This document shows positions 10,166-20,145 of a stretch of DNA of 64,000 bases, piece by piece. This DNA comes from Cryptomeria japonica. Lineage: Eukaryota > Streptophyta > Pinopsida > Cupressales > Cupressaceae. The stretch covers positions 340,777,793 through 340,841,792 of the forward strand of contig NC_081408.1 in NCBI RefSeq assembly GCF_030272615.1, read 5' to 3'. The number at the start of each line of letters is the position of its first letter. The stretch's first letter is position 1. The translations under genes were made by a program, and so were the position numbers. The notes beneath the pieces are model-generated. The model did not search any database. It saw only the letters and a program-made list of their open reading frames with translations, and was not told the DNA's origin.

Positions 10166-13100
10166 ATGTCTACTTTAATTCCAGAAATCAAATTAAATAG
10201 TTCTAATTATCATTCATGGAAAACACATATTTCTTTTATTTTTCGTTTCAAACACCTTTTGGATGTTGTGACTGATAAAACCTTTGAACCCGCTACAACT
10301 GCTCCTCAAGCCGACCTAGATAGATGGAAGGCTCAAAATGAGGAAGCACTTGGTTTAATTGGTATTTCAATGGTTCCTGATTTGTATGTTTTAATTGGAA
10401 ATTGTACAAAAGCACATGAAGCTTGGGAAATTTTAAAAACAACTTATGATAGCTCAAATGAATCCCGAAAAATTCAACTTCAAGATCAACTTGAAGATTT
10501 AAGGTATACGGATTTTAAAACTGTGGATGAATTCTTATTAAAGTTTGATTCTGTTAATAGTCAATTAACTGGTTTAGGAGTTACTCTAGCTGATTTACGT
10601 TTAATTCATCTTATTCTTAAAAAATGTCTTCCTCGTCAATTTCAACAATTTATTACGAATATTCATGCTCAACTTGCTATTCCTAGCTTAGCTACTCAAT
10701 TAACATATGATATTTTTCGTAATTTATTGCGTCAAGAGGAAGCTAAATTAATTCAATTTGGTGCTCTTAAAAGTAGTGAACATGCTTTTATGTCTAAAAA
10801 TCAAAATCATAATAATAATTTTAGATCTAATAATAATAAACATAATCATAATCATAATAATAATCATAATAATAATCACAAATCTTCTAATTGTCAATCT
10901 CATTCTAAATCCTATCATAACAATTCTCATAATAATAATCATAATAATACGTACAATAATCAAAGGAATAATTCTCAAACAAGACCCCATTGCACATATT
11001 GTGGGAAAGATGGACATATTACTAATAATTGTTTTAAGAAACAAAATGGTAAAAAGCCCATGAATCAAAATAATCAAAATAATCAACATAAACCTCATTA
11101 TAAGAAAGGTAATAATAATGGTAATTCATCTCGTCATGCATTTACATGTACTTATAATGTTTCTCAACCACTTGAGTGGATTATTGATTCTGGTGCATCT
11201 CAACATGTTACGTCTCATAAAGAATGTTTTGAATCTTTGCATCCCGATACTTCTAATATTCCTGTTCAATTGGCTAATAATCATAGTTGTAAAGTTGAAG
11301 CTATTGGTGATGTGAATGTTCCTAATGGGAAATTACATGATGTTCTTTATGTTCCTGAATTAAAATCAAATTTGATTTCAGTTCCTAAACTTTGTCAAGA
11401 TTATAAGATTAACTTTTATAGGGGCGTATGTTATATCATTGATCCAAACACTAATCATGTTATTGCTACTGCTAAAATGGATAGTGATAACTTATTCAAG
11501 TTCTATGAATTTGCTCCTCCAAAGTATTCTTTGCTCACTACTATTGATTTTACTATATGGTATGAAAGACGTGGCCATCTCAATTCTGATTATATTTCAT
11601 TGATGCAAAAAGCAAATATGGTTGATGGATTGCCTAGTACTGATCCTTCTCAAATTGTTTGCAATGGTTGCATGAGTGGTAAGATGCATAGGGAACCCTT
11701 TCCTCATGGTCAATCTTGGAGGGCATATACTAAATTGCATCTAGTTCATAGTGATCTCTTGGGTCCCATGGAGAATCCCTCCATCCAAGGTTCAAGGTAT
11801 GCACTTACCTTTGTTGATGATTTTTCAAGGAGAACATGGATATATTTCCTTCATAGTAAGGATCAAGTGCTTGATGTGTTTACTGAATTTCATATGTTTG
11901 TAGAAAGGCAATCTGGTTCTAAAATTAAGATTCTTCATACTGACAATGGAAGAGAATATGTCAATAATGCATTTAATGCTTATTTGAAATCTTTTGGAAT
12001 TAAACATGAGCTTACCATTCCTTATACACCACAACAAAATGGTGTGGCAGAACGGAAGCATAGGACAATTGTTGAAATGGCTAGATGTTTATTGCATGCT
12101 AAAAATATGGATTACAAGTTTTGGGCTGAAGCTATGGCTTGTGCAACATATTTAATTAATAGAACACCTACCAAAGCCTTAAAGGATAAAACTCCTGAAG
12201 AAGCTTGGTCTGGTAGAAAGCTTAATTTGCAGAATTTAAGAATTTTTGGTTCCATAGCTTATGTTCACAAACCTAAGGAGAAACGAAAAAAATTAGATGC
12301 TAAATCTTCTCCTTTTATTTTTGTTGGTTATGATGAAAATACTAAAGGTTATAGAGTTTACAATCCTATTACTAACAAGGTAAAAGTTGCAAGAGATGTT
12401 TGTATTGCAGAAAAAGGCATTCATGATTGTTCTAAAGTGGAGGATGATGAACTTGGTCAAACCAAAGTTGTGCTTGTGGAGGACCAACCTCCTTCTCTTA
12501 ACCCTACTCCTAATGCATCTCTTTCTATTCCTTCTAGTGATAGTGATGATGATAATAATAACTCTACTCCTCATGACTCTTCTTCTAGTGATGAATCCAT
12601 TACTTCTAAAAGAAGACCTAAATGGTTTAAATCTTTAATTCAAGATAGTGATGAATACTTAGCTAGAATGGATAGACTTCAAGCTAGGAGAGTTAATTAT
12701 TGTAATTATGCTTTAATGACTACTATTATGAATTCTAATGATCCTAAAACATTTGATCAAGCTAAAAATCAACCGCATTGGCAAAAAGCAATGAAGGAAG
12801 AATATGATACTCTAATCTCTAACCAAACTTGGGATTTAGTTCCCTTGCCTCATGGTAAAAATCTTGTTTCTTGCAAGTGGCTTTATAAAACTAAATTGAA
12901 TGCTAATAATCAAGTTAGTAAATTTAAAGCTAGATTAGTTGCTAGAGGTTTTTCTCAAATTGAAGGCTTAGATTATACAGAAACTTTTGCTCCTGTTGCT
13001 AAAATGCCTACAATTAAACTTGTGCTTGCTTTAGCTTCTAGAATGAATTGGCCTATTCACCAAATGGATGTTAAAAGTGCTTTTCTTAATGGTGATTTAC

Positions 13101-14299
13101 ATGAGGAAATTTATATGTCTCAACCTCCTGGTTTTATTAAAGAAGGTAATGCACACTTAGTTTGTAAATTAAAGAAATCAATTTATGGATTAAAGCAATC
13201 TCCTAGGGAGTGGTATTCAAAGATTAATGAATTCTTTCTTTCTCAAGGCTTTATTAGAAGTAAAAATGATCCTAACTTGTATATTAAACATAGTGAAGAT
13301 GATATTATAATTATTATCTTGTATGTAGATGATTTGATTCTTACTTCAAGTTCCAATACTTTGATTTCTGATATTAAGTTTCAACTTAATCAAAAATTTC
13401 AAATGACTGATTTAGGTCTTTTACATTATTTCTTAGGAATGCAAATTTGGCAAACCTCTAAAGGAATTTTCTTATCTCAAAGTAAATATGCTCAAGATCT
13501 CATAGATAAGTTTAAAATGAATGATGCTCATCATGTTTCAATTCCTATTGAATTAGGCACTAAGTTAATGCTTGATATGCAAACTCCTCTTGTTGATCCT
13601 ACTTTGTATAGACAATTAGTTGGAAGTTTAAATTATTTAACTCTTACTAGGCCAGATATTGCTTATAGTGTTGGTTTAGTTTCTAGATTCATGTCTAAAC
13701 CTCAACAAACACACTTTAAAGTTGCTAAAAGAATTTTAAGATATATTAAAGGAACAATTAATGTAGGTTTGTTTTATGATACAAATTCTGATTTTACTTT
13801 AAAAGGTTTTACTGATTCCGATCTAGGTGGAGATCCCAATGATGGGAAATCTACTTGTGGTTATTGTTTTTTTGTTGGTTCAAGAGCAATTTCTTGGAAT
13901 AGTAAAAAGCAACAATCTACCTCTCTTGGATCCACTGAAGCTGAGTACAAAGGATGCACTAATGCTTCCAAAGAAGTCTTGTGGCTTAGAAGACTACTTG
14001 AAGATTTGGGTCTACCTCAACACGAACCAACTCCATTGTATTGTGACAACCAAAGTGCCATTGCCTTGGCTAAAAATCCAGTTTTCCATGCAAGGACAAA
14101 ACACATTGCTCTCCAACACCACTTTATTAGAGAACAAATTGAAGACAAGCAAGTTTCACTCCTCTATTGCAAGGGGGAAGACCAAGTTGCAGATATTTTG
14201 ACCAAGCCACTTTGTAAAGAAAAGTTCCAATTTCATTATAAAAATCTTGGATTGCAACCCATTGAAGGGTTTGATGTAAGCTCCCCAAGTAAAGCTTAA
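10166..14299 (+). CDS. C1 Gag-Pol polyprotein, 1377 aa, uninterrupted
   Basis: A complete copia polyprotein in one frame. Gag occupies roughly residues 1-270 and ends in a His/Asn-rich stretch (about 212-270). A CCHC zinc knuckle follows (C276, C279, H284, C289). Protease: WIIDSGASQ, catalytic D341. Integrase: zinc finger Y466/H471/C499/C502 and catalytic D530, D593, E629 (DD35E). RT: YVDD at 1053-1056. RNase H: D1217, E1258, D1294. The order protease-integrase-RT-RNase H defines Ty1/copia. One odd point is that the first zinc ligand of the HHCC finger is Tyr (WYERRGH) where His is normal, one C-to-T step from CAT; this could impair integration. The start is the first Met before the recognisable gag. 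The stop overlaps the polypurine tract. With near-identical LTRs this is the only seemingly intact protein gene in the window. Confidence 0.97.
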   Translation: MSTLIPEIKLNSSNYHSWKTHISFIFRFKHLLDVVTDKTFEPATTAPQADLDRWKAQNEEALGLIGISMVPDLYVLIGNCTKAHEAWEILKTTYDSSNESRKIQLQDQLEDLRYTDFKTVDEFLLKFDSVNSQLTGLGVTLADLRLIHLILKKCLPRQFQQFITNIHAQLAIPSLATQLTYDIFRNLLRQEEAKLIQFGALKSSEHAFMSKNQNHNNNFRSNNNKHNHNHNNNHNNNHKSSNCQSHSKSYHNNSHNNNHNNTYNNQRNNSQTRPHCTYCGKDGHITNNCFKKQNGKKPMNQNNQNNQHKPHYKKGNNNGNSSRHAFTCTYNVSQPLEWIIDSGASQHVTSHKECFESLHPDTSNIPVQLANNHSCKVEAIGDVNVPNGKLHDVLYVPELKSNLISVPKLCQDYKINFYRGVCYIIDPNTNHVIATAKMDSDNLFKFYEFAPPKYSLLTTIDFTIWYERRGHLNSDYISLMQKANMVDGLPSTDPSQIVCNGCMSGKMHREPFPHGQSWRAYTKLHLVHSDLLGPMENPSIQGSRYALTFVDDFSRRTWIYFLHSKDQVLDVFTEFHMFVERQSGSKIKILHTDNGREYVNNAFNAYLKSFGIKHELTIPYTPQQNGVAERKHRTIVEMARCLLHAKNMDYKFWAEAMACATYLINRTPTKALKDKTPEEAWSGRKLNLQNLRIFGSIAYVHKPKEKRKKLDAKSSPFIFVGYDENTKGYRVYNPITNKVKVARDVCIAEKGIHDCSKVEDDELGQTKVVLVEDQPPSLNPTPNASLSIPSSDSDDDNNNSTPHDSSSSDESITSKRRPKWFKSLIQDSDEYLARMDRLQARRVNYCNYALMTTIMNSNDPKTFDQAKNQPHWQKAMKEEYDTLISNQTWDLVPLPHGKNLVSCKWLYKTKLNANNQVSKFKARLVARGFSQIEGLDYTETFAPVAKMPTIKLVLALASRMNWPIHQMDVKSAFLNGDLHEEIYMSQPPGFIKEGNAHLVCKLKKSIYGLKQSPREWYSKINEFFLSQGFIRSKNDPNLYIKHSEDDIIIIILYVDDLILTSSSNTLISDIKFQLNQKFQMTDLGLLHYFLGMQIWQTSKGIFLSQSKYAQDLIDKFKMNDAHHVSIPIELGTKLMLDMQTPLVDPTLYRQLVGSLNYLTLTRPDIAYSVGLVSRFMSKPQQTHFKVAKRILRYIKGTINVGLFYDTNSDFTLKGFTDSDLGGDPNDGKSTCGYCFFVGSRAISWNSKKQQSTSLGSTEAEYKGCTNASKEVLWLRRLLEDLGLPQHEPTPLYCDNQSAIALAKNPVFHARTKHIALQHHFIREQIEDKQVSLLYCKGEDQVADILTKPLCKEKFQFHYKNLGLQPIEGFDVSSPSKA

Positions 14300-14306
14300 G
14301 GGGGGG
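14298..14306 (+). other. C1 polypurine tract
   Basis: AAGGGGGGG directly precedes the 3' LTR and overlaps the polyprotein stop codon. It is the expected primer for plus-strand DNA synthesis. Confidence 0.9.
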
Positions 14307-14605
14307 TGTTAGAATATTTAATCTTTACTTAGCTTAGGTTTAGTTATATTTAGTTTAGGATATTCTTTTGGAATTCCTACATGTAATTTGTCCTCTAGTA
14401 CATGTGTGAGGACAAGTCATTTCTTTTATTTTCCTTTATTAAGGAATATTAGATTTCCTCCATAAGAGGATGTGGACACATGGCACACACATTTTATGAA
14501 TGGTGGCATTCATAGATTTGGGAGTTACTTTGTAACTCCTCTCCTCATCTCTATTTAAGAGATGCCTCCTCTCTCATTTCTTCTTAATGACAATATTGTA
14601 AAGAG

Positions 14606-14671
<66 letters not shown>

Positions 14672-14857
14672 AGGCATTGCCTCATTCATAATATCACAAG
14701 GGGTTTTTCTTTGCTTTTCCCCTTTCAAAAGTTCTTGTGCCTCCTTCTTGACATTTGGGTGATGCTCCAAGGTTTTTGCTTTTCTCTTGGTAACAATTAC
14801 TTCATCATAAACTTTCTTGGATTAATTTTCCTTTCCTTGCTCTTTTATTTCCTTTCA
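14307..14857 (+). repeat. C1 3' LTR
   Basis: Nearly identical to 7443-8015. I see two substitutions near the start (C/T and G/A) plus the shorter CT tract. It ends TTTCCTTTCA and is followed by the TAGAT duplication. Confidence 0.97.
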
Positions 14858-14862
14858 TAGAT
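14858..14862. repeat. Target-site duplication TAGAT, right of C1
   Basis: Exact copy of 7438-7442. Confidence 0.95.
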
Positions 14863-16553
14863 TCAGGTAAGGTTGATTGATTTTTAGCTTCTTCCTTCTT
14901 TTCAACTTTAAGCTCTCTAGAAGGAACCTTATATTCACCTACAAAGGTAGGGTTAAAATCAAGGGATCCCCAATCATCTTCTTTGAGGATCTTCTCAGGA
15001 TCAAAATCCTTCTTATGTGTAGTTTCAAATTGAGAAGAATCTTCTTCAGGAGCTCCAGACTCATCCAAAGAATTTTGATCATCAGAGAGCGAGGATTCAT
15101 CAATAGGTATCTTGTTTAAAGAGTCATCACTAGATGAGGATGGCTTAGAAGAACCTCCTTTGGAAGTAGATGTTTGTAGACAAGCTTGAAAATTAGTATC
15201 ACCTATCAAAGTATATGTCTTATTGTTATAGACGAATTTAACTTGTCTATGTAATGTAGAGGGGACAGCTTGCATGCTGTGAATCCAAGGTCTCCCTAAT
15301 AACAAGTTATATGTTAAATTTCCCGACATAACATGGATAGGAGTAGGCAAAGTAACAGGTCCTACTGTGAGAGGTAAGGTGATGATACCCAATGAAGTCT
15401 TAGCCACATTGTCAAAGCCACGAATGGGACGAGAGTCAGGCTCAATAAGAGACGTATCCACATTCATCTTATGCAATAGATTAATGCTACATACATTAAG
15501 GCCAGAGCCATTATCTACTAGTGTTCGTCTTATAGCAGTATCTTTCATGATAACCACAATCATCAAGGGATCATATTGTTGTTGAATTTCACTAGTAGGC
15601 AACTCATCTTGGGTAAACACAATTTGAGCTTTAGGATTCATCACAGAGTTAACCAAAGATGCTATATTACTAGATGTATTCGGTGGAGGAACATTCAAAT
15701 CTTTCAAGGCATCTTGTAACATTCCATGATGAGCGGAAGAAGTTTGAATCAAATCCCAAAGGGATATCTTAGTAGGGGTAGCTTTAAGTTGTTCTATGAG
15801 ATCATATTCCTTACCCATAACTTGCGAAATACGGGGAGCTTGAGGAAGAATTGGTTGAGGATTAGGAAGAGAAACTGGAATAACAGGAGGAGGATTAGGT
15901 TGCCTATTATTTCTGGTGTGATAAGTGTGGGCAACCGCATGATAACTCTCTCTAGTTATTTGTTTGGCATAACTATAAGGACTTATAGGTTTTCTTCCTT
16001 GTACGGTGATAATTGGTTTATTCGGAGTACGAAAGGAATCATGATCATACCCTCCTTGAACAGTAAGGAGAGGTGATTTAGGAACTTGAAAGGTGGGAGA
16101 AGGATAAGCGCCTTGGACTTCAAAAAGAGGCTTGTTATGTTCATTCAAGTTTATCATGTTCACCAATTTAGAAGTCTTGTTCTTGTTTAAAGATTTCGAT
16201 AAAGCCACAAAGTCATCAAGAGCATCATCCAACAAAGCATGATCATATCGGTTAAAAGGTTTGTCTTCTAATTCAAAAGGGGACATCTCCTCATAGAGGG
16301 GATTATTGAAAACAACCATGTTACTAGATTCAGGGGAAGAGTTGATAGGAATGTATCCTTGAGAGGAATCATTTGACTTATCTTTCTCATCACACCTAAA
16401 TGGCATAGTAACAAGGTTTATGAGTTTTTGGTAAAATGAAGGTTTGGCATCTTTAGGGTTTAAAAACTCATCTAAAGCTTCATCTAATTCATCTTGGCTA
16501 TACTCATAATAATCATCAAAAGCATGAACATTTTACAAATAAAAATCTGACAT
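14858..16553 (-). pseudogene. G1 gag-pro N-terminal part, one premature stop, no recognisable capsid
   Basis: The frame runs from ATG 16553 to the C1 insertion and continues in frame at 7442. The first codons are MSDFYL-stop-NVHAFDDYY (TAA near 16536, Gln plausible), after which it is open for about 560 codons. The middle carries two to three copies of a degenerate motif ending TVQG or EVQG (about 16090-15990). Towards the end is an aspartic protease: IRRTLVDNGSGLNVCSI, with GLNVCSI in place of the usual GAS-type continuation, and LLLGRPWIHSM as the flap-proximal C-terminal motif. I see neither a Retrotrans_gag capsid block nor a CCHC knuckle, which Tat gag normally has. Either they were deleted or this family has diverged too far to read. 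Confidence 0.75.
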
Positions 16554-16693
16554 TTTGAAAAGATTGCATAAAATTTAAACACACAATGCAAAGAAACACA
16601 CTTTTTTTTTTTCTTTTTCTCTTTTAATGAAAATGAAATGAAAACACACTAAATCTAGATCTAACAAATGCAATGCAAGAGGAAGAAATGATA

Positions 16694-16713
16694 GATTCAC
16701 GTCGGGTTCACCA
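16694..16713 (-). other. G1 primer binding site (tRNA-Trp)
   Basis: The plus strand reads GATTCACGTCGGGTTCACCA, which equals the last 20 nt (with CCA) of plant tRNA-Trp as I recall it. The minus strand of G1 therefore pairs with that tRNA. It lies 3 nt from the LTR end. Confidence 0.8.
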
Positions 16714-16716
16714 AAA

Positions 16717-18375
16717 TGTGTAGGGGAAAAAGCGAGACTAGGTTAACATGCCCTAATCCTACCTTTTGACACACATTACGGAATACGAAAGAGCCTAGAG
16801 ATATCGCACAATTGGCTACTTCTTTTTGTGAAAGAGAGAGCCATGGGATATCTATTAGGATTCCTATTCCCTTGTTGAAATTGTAAGATCAAGTAATGCA
16901 AGTTCAAACCCTAATCCCAAAATGCAAGTATGAACTAATAACAAGATTGTAGAATTGAGATTAAACAATGAACAGCTGTAAATACAAGGATGAAATAAGA
17001 ATGTAGATGTGTACCCAGAGTCAAAATTGGACTGAAAATGCTCGAGATGGGGGCGCAGGCGCCACTGTCCTGAAAACTGCACCGGAAACTGTCGTTTTGC
17101 ACTCTGAAACACTGTCGGAAAGCTGTCTGAAAGCTGTCTGTCTAGAGGACCAGGGCGCCCAGCGCCTCTGTCCTAGGGACCAGGGCACCCAGCACCCCTA
17201 TCCTAGTAGGACCAGGGCACCTAGCGCCCCTGTCCCAGTCTTCTGCTCTGCAATTTGATGCAGAGTGCTGTCTCGACCTGTTCTCTCCGGATCTGTATCC
17301 TGCGGCGTCGTCCGAATCCCAAAACCTACAATGATATCTGAAAAAGGGTGTATGGGCGGCTATATAGGGTTTTACCTTAGTCAAACCCCCACTTTAGTGA
17401 TTTCCACCTCCACGAATAGCCAAGTTGTATTGTAAAAATGTATTGTGTGTGCAGACCTAGTGTGTGTGCAAGGTCCTAAAATGCAAGAAAGCAAACTAGA
17501 GCAACCTAGAAAGTAAACCCTAATTGCTTGTAAATGATAACGTAAATGCTCTAAATCAAGATGCAAAGTGATCTAAATCATGAATAAATGATATATTGAA
17601 GCTTATACAAAGACATGAAAACAACATGAAATCATACCCAACCCTCAAGGGAGGAGTACAAGCCAATCTTCAGTCGGTAATCTCCTATTGTTCTTCAATG
17701 TCTTCCAAGCCCTAAATGGATGAATGAATTTGATAAGTGCTTGATAGAGGAATGTTGAATGTTGTTGAAGTCTTCAAAGATCTGCTCTTTCGCTGCATAT
17801 GAGGTTCCTGAAAAAAAATCGGATCCCTTCAAATGAAGAAAGAGAGTTCTTATGTAGGAAACCCTAGATCGTAATTTCATCTTTTGGCCGACCTAGAGAT
17901 TGAATATCCCACCAACTTCTTGGGGTTAAGCTTTATTTTATGATTGGATCGTGCTCCCAAAATTTTGAGAAAAATGTCCGGGACCATGTGCACTCCGGGC
18001 GCCACGGTCCTGACAACTTTTCACCAAATTTTCAGGGCCGTCGGATATGATGATTTTAGAGAGAATCCCGAAGTTACAGGTGATTTCAAGATATTTTGAC
18101 CCCAAAACCAAGCCCCTAAGTTTGAAATAGGACTTAATTAGGGTTTTTGATTGAGTGATGTATTGGAGGAATAAAATGCAAAGGACACGCTTTAGTGAAA
18201 GGGCCCAATTTTATGATACAAAGGACGATGAAATAGGACCTTAGACCTAATTAATTTGATTAATTAAGTGCTTAAGGAGAAATGCAATGCAGAATGTAAA
18301 ATGCACTAAGGCGGGTGCTAAACTAGGTGTGAAATTGTACCACCCTAGCAAGTGCGTACAATTTACGACGCTACA
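16717..18375 (-). repeat. G1 5' LTR (1659 bp)
   Basis: In element orientation it starts TGTAGCGTCGTAAATTGTAC at 18375 and ends CCCCTACACA at 16717, followed by the primer site. It includes three tandem ~30-bp GGACCAGGGC(G/A)CC units (17147-17240). The outer boundary abuts TA/TG simple sequence. No second copy lies in the window. Confidence 0.75.
17147..17240. repeat. Three ~30-bp units GGACCAGGGCGCCC... in G1 LTR
   Basis: Units begin at 17147, 17177 and 17209: GGACCAGGGC(G/A)CC(C/T)AGC(G/A)CC followed by CTGTCCTA-like sequence. Related single copies lie near 17047-17068 and 17968-18012. The core matches the PMD exon repeat (650-770) in the opposite orientation. Confidence 0.75.
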
Positions 18376-18520
18376 GTATATATATATGTATGTATGTATG
18401 TATGTATATATATACATGTATGTGTATATATATATATATACATAAATATATATATATACACATATACATATATATGTATATATATACATATAGATATATA
18501 TATATATGTATATGTATATG

Positions 18521-18560
<40 letters not shown>

Positions 18561-18588
18561 TATATGTGTGTGTGTGTGTGTATATATA

Positions 18589-18619
<31 letters not shown>

Positions 18620-18690
18620 GTGTGTGCATGTGTGTGTGTGTGTGTGTGTGTGAACAAACACACACACACACACACATACATATATATATG
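18376..18690. repeat. TA/TATG/TG/CA compound microsatellite
   Basis: Alternating purine-pyrimidine DNA: TA runs, TATG/CATA runs, then (TG)n and (CA)n. It begins exactly at the outer end of the G1 LTR. Apparent ORFs of Tyr/Ile/Cys/Val or His/Thr repeats are artefacts. Confidence 0.95.
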
Positions 18691-18870
18691 TTAATGTTTT
18701 ATGTTTTATTTTTTTATGTTAGAAAAATCTATACATGTATGTATGCTATATGTTGATGTTTATATATATGTTAATATTTTAAATTTTATGTTTCATGTTA
18801 GATTGTGTTATATGTTTGATTAGAAAAAGTTAAATTTTTTTGTTTGATGTTTATATATACATATACATAT

Positions 18871-18905
<35 letters not shown>

Positions 18906-18906
18906 C

Positions 18907-18954
<48 letters not shown>

Positions 18955-19190
18955 GTTCGTTTATATGTATGAGACATTAACTTAAATAAAATTAACTAAA
19001 ATCTTGAAGTTTTTCCTAATTAAATCAAAACATGAAATTAATGAGAACACGTCTTTGTTTATAGTGTTCCACCTCAAATCCCCTAAGAAACTAATGACAA
19101 ACTAGCTTTCAAATCAATATATCTAGAATTAAAGTTGTAGATTTTTTATTCCCATCACCAAATTTTTTGCTCTCTAGATCCCCTTAACAC
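18691..19190. repeat. AT-rich spacer with TA/TATG microsatellite
   Basis: A second TA/TATG run occupies about 18850-18957 (ten or so GTATAT units). The rest is AT-rich unique sequence in which I see no gene. Confidence 0.7.
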
Positions 19191-19396
19191 TAGATCTCTC
19201 TCTCTCTGTTTGAGGCACTTAAGAGTCTCTCTCTCTATTTGAGGCACTTAAGAGTCTCTCTAGAGATTTCTCGTTCGCTCCTCTCTCTCTCTCTCTCTCT
19301 CTCCCCTGAGCCCCAAATAAGACTCACCGCCTCTCTCTTTTTCCCTCCCCTTAAGGCTCTCTCTCTCTTTCTCTCTAGATTTCTCCCTCCCCTTAA

Positions 19397-19454
<58 letters not shown>

Positions 19455-19536
19455 ATGTAAGACTCTATCTTTGGATCACTCTTTCTCCCTCCCTTCAAGG
19501 TGGACTCTCTCTAGATCTCTCTTTGTCTCTAGGCCT

Positions 19537-19592
<56 letters not shown>

Positions 19593-19689
19593 GGTAAGGC
19601 TCTATCTTCTGATCTCTCTTTCTTCCTCCCCTCAACATGGACTCTCTCTCTCAACCTCTCTCTCGAGATCTCTCTTAGTCTCCCCTTAA

Positions 19690-19736
<47 letters not shown>

Positions 19737-20110
19737 CTTTTAAGACTCCCTCTCTTTTAAACTCTCTCTGAAATCCATCCCCTTAAGACCCTATCTCTCT
19801 CTCTCCTTCTAAGAATACCTAGATATCTCTCTCCTTTTAAGAATACCTCTCTCTCTCATGTGCATACATTTAATAAGTTCACAATTTCTACATGTTTATA
19901 ATACTCGAGCTCTCTATCCCTAAGTTATCTCTCTTTCTCCCTCCCCTTAGCAGGCTCCTGCTCTCTCGATCTCTCTCCAAACTTAAGTCTCTCAGATTTA
20001 GATCTCTCTTTATCCCTCCCCTAAATAGGTGTCATGGACTCTCTCTCTCGAGCTAGATCTCTCTATGTCTCCTCTTAGGAATTCCTCTCTCTCTCACACA
20101 CACACATGTG
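19191..20110. repeat. CT-rich polypyrimidine minisatellite block
   Basis: Several (CT)n runs (for example 19398-19451, 19540-19590, 19690-19733) are separated by variants of a pyrimidine-rich spacer containing CCCTCCCCTTAAGACTCT or AGATCTCTCT. This suggests an older tandem unit repeatedly broken by CT expansion. No coding content. Confidence 0.85.
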
Positions 20111-20145
20111 CATGTGTATTTAATACTCACGTGTATTATTGATTT

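Larger units (their letters stand above)
7443..14857 (+). mobile_element. C1: full-length young Ty1/copia element inside G1
   Basis: Two LTRs (573 and 551 bp, TG...CA), a perfect 5-bp target duplication, a 12-nt initiator-Met primer site directly after the 5' LTR, a 1377-codon open frame and a G7 polypurine tract before the 3' LTR. Outside the CT microsatellite I count about two differences between the LTRs, so insertion was recent. It is inserted in the coding region of G1 in opposite orientation. Confidence 0.97.
3587..18375 (-). mobile_element. G1: Tat-like Ty3/gypsy LTR retrotransposon, split by copia C1
   Basis: Reading right to left: 5' LTR 16717-18375, tRNA-Trp primer site 16694-16713, gag-pro from 16553, a G-patch-like linker, RT, two RNase H modules and integrase ending at 3587. 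The pro-RT-RH-IN order shows Ty3/gypsy, and the second RNase H points to the Tat lineage. C1 (7443-14857) interrupts it. The reading frame is continuous across the insertion point when one copy of the target duplication is counted. The 3' LTR is not found between 1 and 3586, so the element probably continues left of the window and includes the antisense PMD ORF. Confidence 0.75.

Noticed and set aside
10748-11098. Ile/Met-rich antisense and alternate-frame ORFs in C1
   Set aside because: Shadow of the Asn/His-rich AAT/CAT repeat region of the real polyprotein.
16694-16713. Possible tRNA gene fragments here and at 21297 and 38607
   Set aside because: Only the 3' end of the tRNA is matched and each lies beside an LTR end, so they are primer sites.
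18247-18756. Several overlapping ORFs on both strands rich in Tyr/Ile/Val/Cys or His/Thr
   Set aside because: They are translations of TA/TG/CA microsatellite in all frames and have no independent coding evidence.
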